Numbered from the stretch's first letter, positions 35,382 to 49,556 are shown. The stretch is 64,000 nt of DNA from Prostheceraeus crozeri (GCA_907163375.1 CAJQUW010004756.1:434001-498000); one strand, 5' to 3'. The notes: a model not told the origin generated them from the sequence alone. A program made the numbers and translations.

Positions 35382-36788
35382 AAAAATGCATGAATGGCAT
35401 AGGCGAACTGCAGGCCTAATCAAGGATTTAGGAAAAAGAGCAATATTCAAGATCATCACTTTTATGGTTTTCGAGTTTCATCAATTTGGTTTTTCAATGT
35501 GGGTTACAATCTGTAAGAAATGAATCCTCGGATGAATCTTCACTGACTTGTGACAATGATAGACGAAATCGCTGTCTAGGAGACATCACCGGAGGCTTTT
35601 AAGCACTCTCTCGGACATCTGCAGCGGTCAATATGCTTTCTAATCTTCAACAACAGATCAAGCAACTGTTATGATTTAAACTTGCCCTTCGGTCATCCAG
35701 TGCATCATTCGCTGTCTTATCTGTTAGATTATAATGGGAGAGGCAGTGAGTGATGTGTGCATCTGCTAGTTCCTGGGCGTTTGAACTTGTCTATTTATGA
35801 CAATGTTTCAGTTGTTAAAGTAATGTCTATGAAAACTGCTGTTCTGTTTGTAGCGAGTTGATGCAAGGTGCAAGGCAAGCTGCGGCGGCCTTCTCCTGTT
35901 CATTATCTTCAATTCATAAGGCACTGTAGCTTAGTTTCGATTGATACTGCTTCTACATCCTTAGAAACTTCTTGTTAGGATACTCACGCATAATTCACAC
36001 ACAATTAGTGTAGTGCGCATGAAAGGTTGTATCTGGAGACTGCAGTGAAGGTCGGGGCAGAAATATATTAACACTATTAATCCACGTAAATGGCGTGTAC
36101 CTTCTAGATTCCAGTCGCACTTACTGGAGCTCCTCAAGTCCTTTAGTACTGACGCATTCGTAAACCAAAGCTAATGCAGAACTTAAAATTATGAAATCTA
36201 TTTCACAGTTTATATATTGTCAGAAGAATATGCAAAATAGAAAAACTAAGTATTGAATTATATCCTCAGCTGAAAAATGGGAACAGACCTGAAGAGCTGC
36301 CACTTCATAAACATCAGGGATCATTAACAGACTGAGTTCACTTTTCAAAACACCAACATAGCTCCTTATATAAAAGTTGCAGCTATACCCGAGTTAATTT
36401 GAGATTTACAATCAGCAGGTTAGTTACATGTATTAATTATTGCAGGCGCTTTAACCAGCACTGTGTTTGAAGTGATATTTAATGAATGGCCGTCGAAATT
36501 TCACTAACTTCCTAATTGTTAAACTCAAATCAAATAGGTGTATGTATGTATTTGCATACTCACATGGGACTGTTTCACTGCAACAATAATTGAGCAACAA
36601 AATCATGGAATATAAATAAAAGAGGAAGAAGGTATTTCATTGTAAGAAGTCAAGTTATGATCCACTTTAGCTGCTTTTGGATTTTCATTCTGAAGCCATT
36701 CCATGAAACATGTGAGCAATTCATGCTTTTGATCAGTAATGACCTATTGTTATCTAATGCCCACTATTTCACAACCATTGATTATCAC

Positions 36789-37330
36789 TAGGGCAATTTT
36801 TTATGACCTAAAGATCTCAAAAATATGACCTAAATATGACATAGAAATCTTAAATTGTAATTTAAATGTAAAAATCTTGAAATATTGCAAAAATGATGTT
36901 TTCGTTTTCAGGCAAAGAGTTAAAAAGTTAAATTTACGACAAATAAAACGATTTATTTCAAACTTTGACCGCAGTATTCCCATTTACAGTCTGTTGTACA
37001 AAACAATAATATAATCTACTAAATTTGATGTTAAAAAAGGGATCTCTTTGCATAGCATCTTCATTAACATGGAGAAGAACGCTCAACCGAAGCAGCGGTT
37101 GGCTGGCAAGGATAGGCAGACGACAAACGAGCCGATCCTGGCGCCGCCGGTAACATTCACATCTGTAGGCAATGCATGTATTGGAACTGTCCTCAGGCTG
37201 CATCGCGCTGATGAGAAGACCAATATTGCGTCATTTCTGTATCTACTTCCCGGCAACTCTACCACTCTAAAACTGCAGAAAAATAGCCAAAATTTGACCA
37301 AAATATGACATGTCATAAAAAATTGCCCTA
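36789..37330. mobile_element. Non-autonomous hAT element, 542 bp
   Basis: The ends TAGGGCAATTTTTTATGAC and GTCATAAAAAATTGCCCTA are a perfect 19-bp inverted repeat. The 8-bp target duplication ATTATCAC is perfect (36781-36788 and 37331-37338). AAAATATGACC words repeat just inside both ends. The open frames inside (for example 37048-37308) resemble no transposase. Confidence 0.92.
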
Positions 37331-37338
37331 ATTATCAC

Positions 37339-39659
37339 CATTCACCACCGAGTTTTGCTCGAGGTCCGTCTGATTTCGTCTCTTTTCTCATTTCATGATC
37401 ATGATCATCATCGCATCGAATTCTTCGTTTTCAATTCTTCGGGATCGCTTTGCCATTAACTCTCACCCTTCAACGTTAATTGGCAAACTATTCCGCTCTC
37501 TGCCTCGCGGAGCTGTCGTTGACCCCTCGTCTTCCCTCCCTTCTCGCGCAATCAGGTCTGCAAGAATCGAATCTCACGCACGACAGAAATGATCTCCCAA
37601 CCGTAGCTGTCGACCTGACGTGAGGTTTCAATGCTAGTGAAAACTGTCTCTAAAAATCTCGACTATTGATATTGAGGTTCTCCTCACGTCAACTCCCTGA
37701 CAGTCACGACTTCATCAGTGCGACATTCCATTCCCAGACCTCTACAAGCAACAGGACTGAGTGAAGAAAGTTGAGAGATAAGTAATAAGGAGTAAAAATC
37801 CGCGAAGAGGAAATAACAGCCTGATAGAGGCAAACTGCTTAGATCTATCAGCACACCATTTACATATCTAAATTACATCAGGTCTTTTAAATTGTCTTTT
37901 CATCATCATTGCTGATTGAAGCTTTCAAATTCATTTCGTAGGTAGTGTTTGATTTTCATCCATTAACTTCCCCTGTGTAGGAAGCAGGTCTGTCGGCTGC
38001 TTGAAGGTAGGATTTATACAAAACATGAAATGTACTCTTTCCCACCATTCTATCCTTACATCTATCTTGCATAGGAGTAGCAGTCTTCATCTTGTTTACC
38101 TTGTTACTTCTACTCGTGATGCTCGCCGTCAACAAGCTTTCGCCTACCTCCGTGGAGATTTGATAATTTGAAGGCGTATTTGTCTCGTAGGAGACATGAA
38201 TTTCTTTTGCATTATATTTGCTCTTGATATGATCGTCTTCGTCGATATTTCCATTTAAAACCTTACAGTTCTCAAGTCTTCACTTATTTGTCGTACATTT
38301 TACATAGCCATCTGTAGCAAAACTTCCAACAACAACGCTGCCCTCTATTATCCATTATTCATGGCATTGTATACGTACTAGGTAACTTACCAAGAAATGT
38401 GACCTCGTATGGGGTAATTAAGTGCAATTTTATAATTACATGTGCAATCATTATTCGCTGCATATTCCCGTGAAACCTGATTCATGAATAATGAATAAGT
38501 GACTCATTTTATCCCCTTTCTTTTCGCATTATTCCCTTTCTATTTATATATTGCCCTGACAACAAGCAATAGCGCGATCATTTTCTTTCGAGGCCTATGT
38601 AGTATGCAGATCTAGTCTACCATCTTGTACGGTTTGGTGCTTTGGTTGATAGTTACCGGGTAAAGACCAGTAAACATTTGTTGAAAACACTAAATTGTAG
38701 TTATTTAATGCTGTTATCAGTAGTCTGTTTATTTAGCTTAAAAAGTAGATTAAAAAGGTATATGCAAAATTTTACATTATTTTTTTGACATGAAAGTGGT
38801 TGAAAAATAGGCCGCCATGGCCATCTATTAGAGGTTTTACGGTGTAGTGTTATCATATTTTCTATTTTTAATATTTCCCTTATTAACCTACTTACATGCA
38901 GTTATACCGTCATGAGTTCTGTATATTTTTCTCCTCTTTTGATTACTTAAAGCTCCTTTATCATTCCCATTTTTTCTCTTTTCTGCGTCCTTTCCTTCGA
39001 TCATCTGCTGCATGATACATGTATAGACTCATCATCATTCCTCAAACTTTGATTGAAATAGGCCTACTGCCCTACTGCTTTCTATCTCAGTCAGTGTGCA
39101 CAGCACCGATTAACTTCTTCATCAATAATAATGCGGAATATTCATAAAGGGAATCGAAAACCTGCTCATATACTGACTTAAACTTTTGACCAAGAATTCA
39201 GTTTAGATGTGAATTGCTTTGTATATCTTCCGCATTTTCGAAGACAGCTGTAACAGGTTCGCTGGTTGTGGTTCCTATGCTTACTGACTTTACTTAGCAT
39301 AAATGAGGCGGTGAGGAAAATACTTGCATGTGAATGTTGCGGCCCTGGCGAAGGAATCCTACAATAAGCATCAGGATTCAGTCAGTCTTGATGTCCTACT
39401 CACTGATTCATTCACCCACGCAATCTATGCTGACAGCTCAACTATTAAAACAGTTCAGTAAAAAATGAAGATAGTTTTACCCTTTATCAGTGAGTACATT
39501 CAGATGAATTTAGTTTTGTGCGTCTCAGCTAGTGACAAGTACATGATCAATTAATCAAAGGAGCAGAGAGTTCAGCCTCACTCATCCATCCTTTTTGCGT
39601 CCTTGTTTCCAGAAGATGCTGCATAGAACTTTTTCTGCTTGATAATCGACCTTCATTTC
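37339..39659. other. Intronic, nothing recognised
   Basis: No gene, terminal repeat or tandem array was found. A C/T-rich, low-complexity impression at 38900-39000 is the only feature. Confidence 0.5.
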
Positions 39660-40010
39660 GGTCGATGGTGTGCATCCGCTTCATGGGCTTCAACGCATTT
39701 GAGATTTTTTCACCGCACTCTTCCAGGTGTTCTTTTGTCTTCCTGCTTCTCTTTTATCATCCATTTCCATCCACATGACTTTTCTGATCCACTCTGTCTC
39801 ATCTTTTCCAACGTAGTATTTGCCTTCTAACGATGTCTTAGATATCCTCAGACCCAGGTCATTTGTGATGCTGTCATTTAATTTCTTGTCTGATAGTCTG
39901 ACACCACACATCCACCGAAGTATTCGCATCTACGCACGCTTGAGCATCTTCACATGGGATTAAAGCAATGGCTTGCCGCACACAGGCTCCATATACACGA
40001 CCCTTGGTTC
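39660..40010 (-). pseudogene. RTE-type LINE fragment (reverse transcriptase C-terminal region)
   Basis: On the - strand from about 40010 the sequence reads RTKGRVYGACVRQA, then after a frame change MRILRWMCGVRLSDKK, and further on IRKVMWMEMDDKREAGRQKNTW. These are the region after the polymerase core in RTE/BovB-like and related LINEs (relatives read LRWMCGV, then VMWMEVDGKRKRGRPKKTW). Only about 110 residues remain, with frameshifts. 5'-truncated and dead. Confidence 0.8.
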
Positions 40011-41607
40011 TCAAAGATGACCCTTTGGACGTCAAGAATGATTACAATTCACCTAATAATTTATGCGATCTGCATCTTAATTCCTGCATGAGAGTTCAAC
40101 ATGTAGTTGTCATTGATGCATGTTGTGCATCTGATTTGCACGATAGATGCAACCATTGTAAAGTATGTTCCGTTTAATTGCAGTTTTGTTTGTGGTTATT
40201 CAATCATTCTTCACAATAAGTTCAGCTGTCGGGCACCTAACTTAGTTCCGCAACAACCGATAATTTGACTTTCTCACACATTTCGTAAAATATGCTGTCG
40301 GTCGTATTCCAAGCCCCGTTACAATTCTCAACGAGCTAAGTCAGAACCAAGAACATCGTGTGATACTGACAGAAGCGGTAGGTAGCACTTGATATATGAT
40401 TTTCCTGCTCACCTATACTCGTACATTTCCACAGTAATAGATGAGCAATTGCACCGCAAATTGTGGCTCCACTGATAACTGCCTTCTGAAAACTTGAAAC
40501 TCGGCAGCCTTTTATCGCTAGCTCCATGTATGTGAATGTTGCATATTTGATATGTTCTACATCAAAATGTAGATTCTTAAATATGTTATCAGTCTCTATG
40601 ATTGATATAAATTCTCATGATATTTTCTAAAATTAGTATTTGTTTTTTTCCTTCAATTGGAAAACTATCTTGAAAAAGAAAGTTAGATAGTTATTGAAGC
40701 TCGTCATTTCTAGCCAATCACAATCGATCGAGCGATCGAATAAACAAGCTGCATTTTAGCTTTGCCACTGAAAAATGAGTATATGCGAACGCAAAACGAT
40801 AATGCAAAAGGTGTGTAGGTATTCACAACGTCTCTAGTTCATATATATTCTAATTTGCTATCACCACTATCAGCTGATTTTGCATTCATTTATATTTTAG
40901 TGTTTGTGGATTTGAAATCCTTCCATGATGCAATAATACAAAACATCCGATTCTTACATATTTACTGAACGTATATTCGTAAATCTATATTTAATGACGA
41001 GCTGAGCGAGAGACGAGCTAACCGCGAAGTCTGAGATGAGTAAGTCGAAAATCTTGCTCTGATCGCTTGGTAAACCACCTTGTTTTTAATGAATGAATAT
41101 ATTTTTGTATTTTTCACCGCTGAAGATGGGTGTGAAATAAAAGAACTATCCTCTCAAACGTGGTACTTGTCGCTCAGTGGATTAGTTGATTCAATTAGAG
41201 AATCAATCTGTTGGTTAATTCTTTGGTTACACTGAGTAGGAAGTATTGTGGAGACGAACTGTAGTGGTATCGTTGTCGTTGCATAATCGATGGTGAGGAA
41301 ATAGGATGAGAAATATTATCCCAGCACTGCTCCGCACCTCCTGAGTCAACAGTTAAGATGCATGGCAACTCCGTTTCTGCGTTCATTCGTCTGACATAGG
41401 AAGTGTACGAAACTAACTTCTCTCCATTAGCATTTTTACTGTCCAGCTTCGTATGAGTAAAAGGTAGCATTGATGGAAGAAAATGAAGTATATTGATTAA
41501 TAGGAGAACTTAATGAACTTGTGAAAGTCATAGAATCCGGAATCTAACTTCATTTCAGTAGTGAATTCGAAGTTTCTCCCCAATAAATGATTGATATTAG
41601 CTGCTAG

Positions 41608-42527
41608 CAGGCTTGGGCGCGAATATTCGAGTCCGCTTGAACGAATCTGATTGAATCGCACAAATCCTAAGTGAGGATTCGTCGCACGAATCTAAGATTC
41701 TATAAATGAATCAAAATATTCACATTTCTCTACTCGTTAGACTTTTACTTCATCTAAAGAACGTTCGGTTTATCTCATTTCATATGAAGCCCTTGATTAT
41801 GCCAAAAACAAAGTCTATTGCATGTCCTCTACTCATGAAATGAATTGCCTGGGGTGACGGCACAGAAACAGTGTTAGTTAGTGAAAAGATAATTTCACTG
41901 GATGAATCTTACTGTTAGAGATTTGTTAGCCCAACAGTGCTTCTGTGCGGTCGCCCCTGATTGATTGTGCTAAGTCTACAAGCATTTTTCACACATTACT
42001 CGCATCGGTATGATATGTATGAACGAATCAAGTTAGCTCTCGGTGCTGAGATCAACACACACTCGTTGTTGTTTTATTTGTATTTTACCGGCGTGAAACG
42101 TCGGGCTTGTTCACATAGTTTTAATGCGACTGATCTTAGCCATAAACTTGTTTTTCCCAAGAAGACAACTTGCTTTTCCCGATAACGACAACCACTATGA
42201 ATGGACATTTATACTAAGTTATGTTTTTGAGGTGACCTATACGAACTATATAGAATTCCAATATAGATCTATAGGAAACAAAGTCGGCGGTTAAGTTTTC
42301 ATTACGCAATACACATAGATCACACGAACATATATAGATGGGAGGCGATCTTAACACTATAGAAAAACCTGTCTTTACGTTATAATATAAAAAAGTAATC
42401 AGTATTTCAAGTAAATAGGCACCATTATCCCATTAAATCGCAAAGTGATATTTATTATATTCTGTAGCATTACGGGACTGACGCGAATAGGACGAATCCT
42501 TGAATTTCACATTCGCGCCCAACCCTG
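41608..42527. mobile_element. Non-autonomous hAT element, 920 bp
   Basis: Starts CAGGCTTGGGCGCGAAT; the reverse complement of the right end is CAGGGTTGGGCGCGAAT. The 8-bp target duplication GCTGCTAG is perfect (41600-41607 and 42528-42535). Arms are rich in CGAATC/GATTCG words. No transposase. Confidence 0.92.
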
Positions 42528-42535
42528 GCTGCTAG

Positions 42536-44154
42536 ATATATTCAAAACATATTGCTGAATACACGGCAATTATTTACATCTGATCCTTCGCGTGCCGAGT
42601 TGTATATTCAAGGATTGATAGCAGTTAAGGGCATGTTGCTTTATGAGTTCCGCAGTTATCTGGAGGTTAGGCAATAAACGGCTCGAACCAGCTGGAAGAG
42701 AATTTGGAATTTATCGTCTATCCAGCCATAAACAGCAGAGGATCGAATTTTCCTGCGTATCTACTGACCTGCGTAATCTGACTTCTGAATCATAAGCGTT
42801 GTCTAATCAGCATCCTGATGAAACCTAAGTACATCCAGGATAACTTGGATAGGCTACAGTTTGCGTAACAATTAAAAAATGTTCCTGATACGCTGAAGAG
42901 ATGATGTCAATCGGGTATCTGGTTCTAAACACCAAAAATCTTGCGCTTCATATTCCACAACACATGAGTGGAACACGCATTCGTTAGGAGCATCAGTCCA
43001 CTTGTAAGACCATACTGCTGGGTGTCACGTTTTTAAAGCATCCGATTAGCAGGAAGGAACCGGGGAGTTAAAGTAAACACTTTTGCTGCTTCTTGCGAAT
43101 CATGATGTGCTTTAGTTAAGAGAAATCATTCTAGTCAACTCTAGATCACTTATTTAAGTGCCATAATCACATCCTATTAACCAGTGAGAAGGCAGATTGC
43201 ATGTGCGGCTTGTACAGCGATCCTCAACATCCGTTTTGGGAATGTTTACAGGTTCCGCTTAACTGCCGTTTGTTTTATCCGCAGGAAATTAAAGTTGGAA
43301 TTAAAAATGTTTTAAGATGACATAAATGGTTCTCGATTCCTGCATTAGTAGCATGGTTCATTGTAGTATTTGTGCTGACAGTTTGCTCGGAGATTCTGTC
43401 CGAAGTCTTGTTGCTAAAAGGGTCGCAATGACTTCAGTTTCCCTTGTCTGAGGACAAAAGACTATAGTAAAATGTATGAGACTATGAGCACAGACTTGTT
43501 TCAAACTGAATTTTCTCAGAGTGCATTGAAAAATGTGTCGCACGGCACCTCTTTCTATTGCTGACATTTCATGACGGCATCATTTCACAATTCACATCCT
43601 CTCCTCTCAGAAAGAGGATGTCAAAAAAATTTAACACAGTCTGTCATCAAGTCGAGATGCCTCAATCTTTTAGACAAAGCATTTTTCCTGCTCTCATCTC
43701 CGTCGGCAATCACTTCTCACTCTTACGTACATGTGATGTAATCCCATGTTTCTTACACGCCCTCAATGACTTGCTCCTACGTTGAATACTGTTAATTTGT
43801 TCCTTACATGCATCAAACATCAGCACTGAATATTGAAATGACATTTCACTAATTTTCCCATCGACTTGCTAAATACATCGACGTCAGTCAACGTCTTTGT
43901 CTGCAAGAGAAATAGGTACATTTCGCGTTTTCCGGCAATATTGATAAAAGAGGATGGTTATCGATTTCTACGGAGGCGAAGCGAGAGCAATGTGAATGTT
44001 GTCTGGAAAAAGCGCTAAACATTAAGATATTGAGTTCGCATTTATTGGAAGATACTGTTATGTTGATTGGCAGAGCTACAACAGCGGAGAATGTACGCTA
44101 GAATGAAAGACAGAAAAACGTGTCTGTTGCAGTCAAATTTGAACCCTATGAAAA
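42536..44154. other. Intronic, nothing recognised
   Basis: No coding motif, terminal repeat or array seen. Short open frames only. Confidence 0.5.
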
Positions 44155-44449
44155 TCAGAAATTACTTAAGTAGCCTACTTTTACAGATGATAAAATGTCA
44201 CAACTTCGCATTATACAATTTTCAGGCATAAGGAAGAAACGATTTAGACTGTTTAACGGTTGAGCAATAAGGAAGACGATAATGCCCTTTAATAGGTAGT
44301 TTTCTTGGTAAAAGATGATGCAGCGTATGATCCGAGAATTCACACTTTCTTAAATGTCTTAGCGTCAAAGTTTCACGACGAGAATTCAAGCAAGGCATAA
44401 TTGAAAATTCACAGTTGTCTTCACAGATGAGATGACGCGCGCGCTTCAA
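44155..44449 (-). pseudogene. LINE 3' coding end, fragment 1
   Basis: On the - strand: RARHLICEDNCEFSI, SRRETLTLRHLRK, then HTLHHLLPRKLPIKGHYRLP and KSFLPYA. This is the layout of the C-terminus of Jockey/CR1-type reverse transcriptase polyproteins (RRE-L-R...H-LHHLLP...R-SFLPYAL). Only the last 80 or so residues survive. The fragment at 45890-46290 is a relative in the opposite orientation. Confidence 0.75.
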
Positions 44450-44731
44450 TACCCGATGAAGTGTGAGCGAAATCGGTGGCTACATCGCTGGCTGCTAGTA
44501 GGTATGGAATGGCATGAATTACGTCTATGGATATTGTGGAGAAATTTACCTTCAATGATCACCAAAAAAAGTTGAATAATGTTCAATTATTCTTTTAGTG
44601 TAGTGTAATTTGTATAGTAATTTGAGAGTGAAAAAATTCGTGTGTCGAAGTTGTATCGATTTACAGTGGCCACACTGCCTCTATTAGTGCTAGCAGTTGA
44701 AAGAATGAACTTTATTATCATGTCAGTAACA

Positions 44732-44930
44732 TGGTGGTCTCGTGGCATAGTGGCTAGGTGCTTGGCCTAGCGATCTTTCGGTCCAGAGGTCGTGCCCAAA
44801 AAGTGTCATTGGAAGTCGTCAAGAAGGGTATGCGGACTAGAAGATCGTGCCGTGCGCATACACGATCAATGCATGCGCACCGTCGAAGCACCCAGTAAAA
44901 GGGAGTAGTGACGTTAAACCATCACATCTA
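44732..44930 (+). mobile_element. tRNA-derived SINE, family 1, copy C
   Basis: Head GTGGTCTCGTGGCATAGTGG, B-box-like AGAGGTCGTGCCC, body AAGTGTCATTGGAAGTCGTC, tail GTAGTGACGTTAAACCATCA. A diverged stretch near 44845-44880 replaces the usual ACAACGCTCCAT segment. Confidence 0.88.
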
Positions 44931-45889
44931 CACCAAGCAGCATTGAACATCATTTACATCTACAACCTGAGATGCACACGAAGTCAAGAATGACAATTAA
45001 ATATGTTAAAAGTACAATGTTCACTGAGATGATAGAAGTTAAAAATCCATGCAAATCAAGACTTGACAATTAATTTGCAATTATGTGTGAACTCTTTTTC
45101 AATACAAAGAGAATGCTTTATAGAAGAAATGGCAACGGCTTCAGCAATATGTAGTGATAATTGCTCGTGAATTATCGAATCACTTATAATACGTTGGTTT
45201 TCGGACCAAAAGAACATGTTTGATGATGCCTCGTAATAGCTTAATAATAGCTTAATAGCTCGTTATAGCATCCTTAACGGTTTTCAATTTTATTTTTGTA
45301 CATATACATTATCCCAGCTAATTGATTATAACTTCATAACTTTTAATGATATTTTATTGGTCGCTATAGATTCTTTCGAATAGCAGACTAAACAATCACA
45401 GAAATGCTCACCTTTCCTTAATTATTGCTGGATTTCTTAGCTGCGATGAATAATGAATTCATTAGAATAAAAAGATGTCATCAGACTTAAGCTAAAATTT
45501 AAGCTAGAAATTCCTTGGCAGCCTTAGACGCTTCCTCTCGCCCAACGGCTTGGAATCCTTCCATTCTATGTTCAGGCGAATTGGCACTCTAAAAACTTGA
45601 TTATCAGCCGCACGGCATACCCGGATTAATAAGTGCTGTACAACCTGCGGGTAGAGACCCTTTTAATTACTTGGAATTTACAGCAAATTGGACTTACGTT
45701 AACAAAGCAAACTTGAACGTAGCAAAGTACAAAAACAATATCTTATTCTATATAATATCTTATAAATCTTTAAGTAAATGTCTTAACAATATGACATATG
45801 CTTATGTTTCATGAAGCTATTGAAGTTACAGACGTAATAAAAATCTGTCTGGCAATTGTTTATCGTGGAATGATCGTCGTTTCCACAGT

Positions 45890-46290
45890 TTGCGTGTCTG
45901 GAGGCCTTTTTGTGTCGCAGCAAACCTTTATCATTGCTACTATACCTATACTATATTTATGCTGCTACATTCAAGTTCCCTTTTCGGGGATTGGACTCAT
46001 CCAGTTGTAAAGATGATTAAAGGAGTTATCAGGCGGGCCCACAAAATAATTTGTGACATTGATTGTAACTTTTCAGCACTGCCTTATTGCTTTTCATGCC
46101 GAGAGCGTCTTGTGCTTAAATTTCATCGATATTCGACAATGTGAAAGCCTATCCAATCCGTTGCACTCTCTGATTCCAATTCGTTTGCCTGATTCAGGTC
46201 ATTTTTGACTTCCTCTAACTTTGACGCTCCGTCGTTCAAGATCATTTCTTCCATGCGCGTGTCGCCTTTCTAATTCTAAATCGTTATGAT
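45890..46290 (+). pseudogene. LINE 3' coding end, fragment 2
   Basis: The frame at 46030-46144 reads RRAHKIICDIDCNFSALPY, CRERLVLKFHR. After a shift it continues NPLHSLIPIRLPDSGHF (stop) LPLTLTLRRSRSFLPCA. Same C-terminal layout as 44155-44449 (-): RR, LHSLIP, RSFLP. Frameshifted and 5'-truncated. Confidence 0.75.
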
Positions 46291-48901
46291 AACTCAAAGG
46301 CTTCAGTGAGTCAGCTACCATTGTATTTTTGTGCTATATTTTCTTATCAGATATTTGTGAATTCAGACGTGCTCTTGTGATTTCCATTGCTTTCACAGAT
46401 GGATATTGTTATTATTACGGCACTTCTAAGTTCCCCCTAGTTCACTCTCAGCGAAGCCGAGCCAGCTAGGGTTCTCTTATCCGTTGAAATCATACAAAGA
46501 GAAACATCTTGAAACAACTTGAATTTTCTTGAAGTTGTAGGTGTTGACCAAATGCACAATCATTCATTTCCGCCAGTGACCGAAGTATGTTGAATCGTGA
46601 GGTGGAGGGTGCTCTGAAGCATGCAGAGGCGAAGAATGTTTCTGTCAATTTCACGTCATTGCGTATTTTAGTATTGTTAGTGTCAGGTATGTCTCATGCA
46701 GTCTGTGGCTTGCATACACTTCTTGTCGTCAACAGTCGTTAATTCGTACTGTGTACAATGAAATTAGCTGGCGAGTGTTACAATACACGCTGACTGAGCT
46801 AGAAAATAATGTCAATCGACAACAGCTACGTCCAGCAGACAACGATACCACCATTGTTTGGCGACCACCGTTCTTACATGAGAAGTCTGACCAGTGGTGT
46901 AATCGTAAGGCGCACTCAGCACCACTCTGCATTGTCACCCTTGGAATGCACTGAAATTTCCTTCCAAATTGCTTTCGAAGTTGCGAAAATGCAAGTAAAC
47001 TTTGTCTTTCTTAAGGTGTTCCAACCGGCTGAAATGAGCTTGTAGATTGGACACGCCATCTCAATGCTCAGGTTAACTGGTGGAATTGAAATATTTGTGG
47101 AAGTAAACTGTTGTAAAATAAAATTTCTTTGCTGTTATGTCAATCACTGACAAAGTCAGCTTGTACGTCGCAAAAGATCCATTCTACAATAAAACAGCTC
47201 ACGACTTGCATGATTGCGATGACAATCCATCTGACTAATATAGGTCTGATCATTTTTAAAAATATGAAAACCATTAGAATGATCGTTCTAGACTTTTAGA
47301 CGAGACCTTGAAAGCTTTGAAAACACTGAAAAAGTTCTAGCGACTGAGATAAAAGACTGAGATAAAAATTGATTTTGGAGTTGTGATGATATGAATGCCC
47401 ACATGATGCACCGGATGGACCTTGTTGATCTTAATTAATTGGTCATCACGTCTGTGAATTCTCGGCCATAAGTCTAGGAGACGCTACAATTTACGTGAAA
47501 ATTCGTTCGGAATCGTTTTAAAACAAATTCCGTGCACAAAAAGTTGAAATTTGTAGTGTGTTTTCATCATATTAAGCATCCACGTACATGTAAACATTAA
47601 ATATCTTGAATTCAGCTCAGAATATGTTTGCCTGCTTCGTCAACCATATCAATTGCCTCTTGATTGACATATTTTTCTTCTGGCGAATGTTAAACGACAT
47701 TTCGATGTATTTACTTTTTGACATGAATAAGTATCTTATGAATAACATAATACATCATACATATTGGGCTATTTCAGCAATAGCTATTCACTATCTGCCT
47801 TTTCTATGTTCTGACAAGATGAGTGTTTCGGAAAATTGAGAATAAGATTCTTGCAACAGTTTATGTAGAACTCGACTTAGGAGCTATTCTGCTTTTCAGT
47901 GAATAATGAATGATAATGTACAATGTGAGAGTTTCAGGTCACGACCCTTCTATTCTTCGTCGACATTTCGTTGCATCGCTTGCCAGCAAATGCAGTGCAC
48001 AACCATTGTCAATTTGTCATACACGGATGCTAGATATTCTATGCCACATTCTTTACTTGTAATTGATAAACAGATACATGTTTTTCCATTTCACGATAGA
48101 TGTCACATTTTCATTTCTCTTCGTTCATGGACTTCCACCACTGCAAGAAAGAAGTTCATGCCCAAAGTTCCAAGCTAAGCAATTGCATTTGAGCACAGAT
48201 TCGTGCGTCGCTTGCGGATTGCTGTGAATTCCTTCAAAATGGTCCGATCGCCGCGATTCCTTCAGATTCAAATAATTTAGATAATTGTACAAAAGTTATC
48301 TCGATAATGTTGGGTCCTCCGATCATTATCAAAAAAGTTAGCAGGCTCACGAAAAAATGTTCACAAACTTCTCTGTAGAACTTGACATCGACTGTGTCTC
48401 TTTGCTGTGTTATCCGGTTGATAGCAGTCACTGAAAATGTTGAACTGGCTCCTCATTGTTCGATTGCTATGGTATTATGTCAGCAGATTTTGTCAGCATT
48501 AAAGCTGCAGTTTCTAATGCTTCGCTTCTAGTCAAACAGAAGAAGAGACGACCTGTTGAATTCTGTGCATTTGACAGTTGAAGCCGCCGTGACCTGAAGT
48601 TTGATTTGTCGAAGCAAGGATTACTTAGACGCAAGTAACAAGCACATGCCAATACAATGTTAGACCAGACTATATCGCCTGGGACCCATTTTAATGACCG
48701 TGACGCTCTGAGCATGAAATTGAGAAGTCAGAGGAGTGCTTTATATCAAACTAGCCTATGTTTATTCACCTTGTAGTGCAGTAACGAAGATATTCGTCAA
48801 TATTGTGACCTATCATTATTCACTCTTTGATAGTTGCTTGTTTCTGCAGCTCAGACATCACAGTCATAAGACCAAAGTCTTCGCTATAGACTTACACTGA
48901 A
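46291..48901. other. Intronic, nothing recognised
   Basis: Several open frames of 65-90 codons occur on both strands (46729-47045, 47606-47839, 47906-48178, 48467-48715), but none shows a family motif. Confidence 0.5.
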
Positions 48902-49486
48902 ATGAATGCAAGAAAAAGACAAAGGGACTTGTCATGGAAACCGTACATCCAATCCATTAGCAAGCAGGCAGCTCAACGCATTGGTAGTCTCTATCGTGCC
49001 AGCAGCTATCTTCCAGCACAGACTGTCTGCTATCTTTACAAGTCCACTATTCGTCCTCTGATGGAGTATTGTTGTCATCTGTGGGCAGGCGCCCCACAAA
49101 CGCATCTCAACCTCCTTGAACGGGTTGAGAAACGTGTCAAGAATCTCATGGGTGAAAAACTTGCTAGCAAGTTGCAGCCGCTCTCCGTCAGACGGGATGT
49201 TGCTTCACTCAGTCTCTTCTACAGGTACTATTTCGGTAGAAGCAGCTCTGCAGTAAATGAGTGCGTACCCAAACCTAAGATCTTCTCCAGAAGCACACGC
49301 AGAGCTAATGTACTCACATGCTATAATGTGAGCTTAGAATGCGCACGTACTGTGAGTCGCTCGAAAAGTTTTTTTGTTCGCACGGCACAGCTTTGGAATC
49401 AGCTTGCCCAGACCACTTTCCCTGACCAATACAATCTTGATACTTTCAAGAGGCGTGCGAATAGGTTTCTGATAGGGACAACTTAA
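48902..49486 (+). pseudogene. 5'-truncated LINE: reverse transcriptase C-terminal region
   Basis: An uninterrupted 194-codon frame that corresponds to the last part of a CR1/Jockey-type ORF2. It opens with LSWKPYIQSISKQAAQRIG, then LYKSTIRPLMEYCCHLWAGA, LLERVEKRVKNLMG, LSVRRDVASLSLFYRYYFG and a final SKSFFVRTAQLWNQL...FKRRANRFL block. Such blocks follow the polymerase core, which is itself missing, together with the endonuclease. The ATG is therefore an internal Met, not a true start. The absence of stops suggests a fairly recent insertion. The 3' tail is described at 49557-49596. Confidence 0.85.
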
Positions 49487-49556
49487 TCAGATTAGAAGAT
49501 CTGTTTTTTTTATTTTATTTATTTAAAAAAATACAATTTTTACTTTTCATTGAGTA

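Noticed and set aside
37048-37316. Overlapping open frames inside the hAT element at 36789-37330
   Set aside because: No transposase motif (no dimerisation or catalytic blocks); the element is non-autonomous.
40711-40742. Palindromic ATCGATCGAGCGATCGAT-like word
   Set aside because: Too short, without repeats or partner sites; probably chance.
46729-47045. Three overlapping open frames on both strands
   Set aside because: No motif in any frame; they shadow each other and fit chance expectation.
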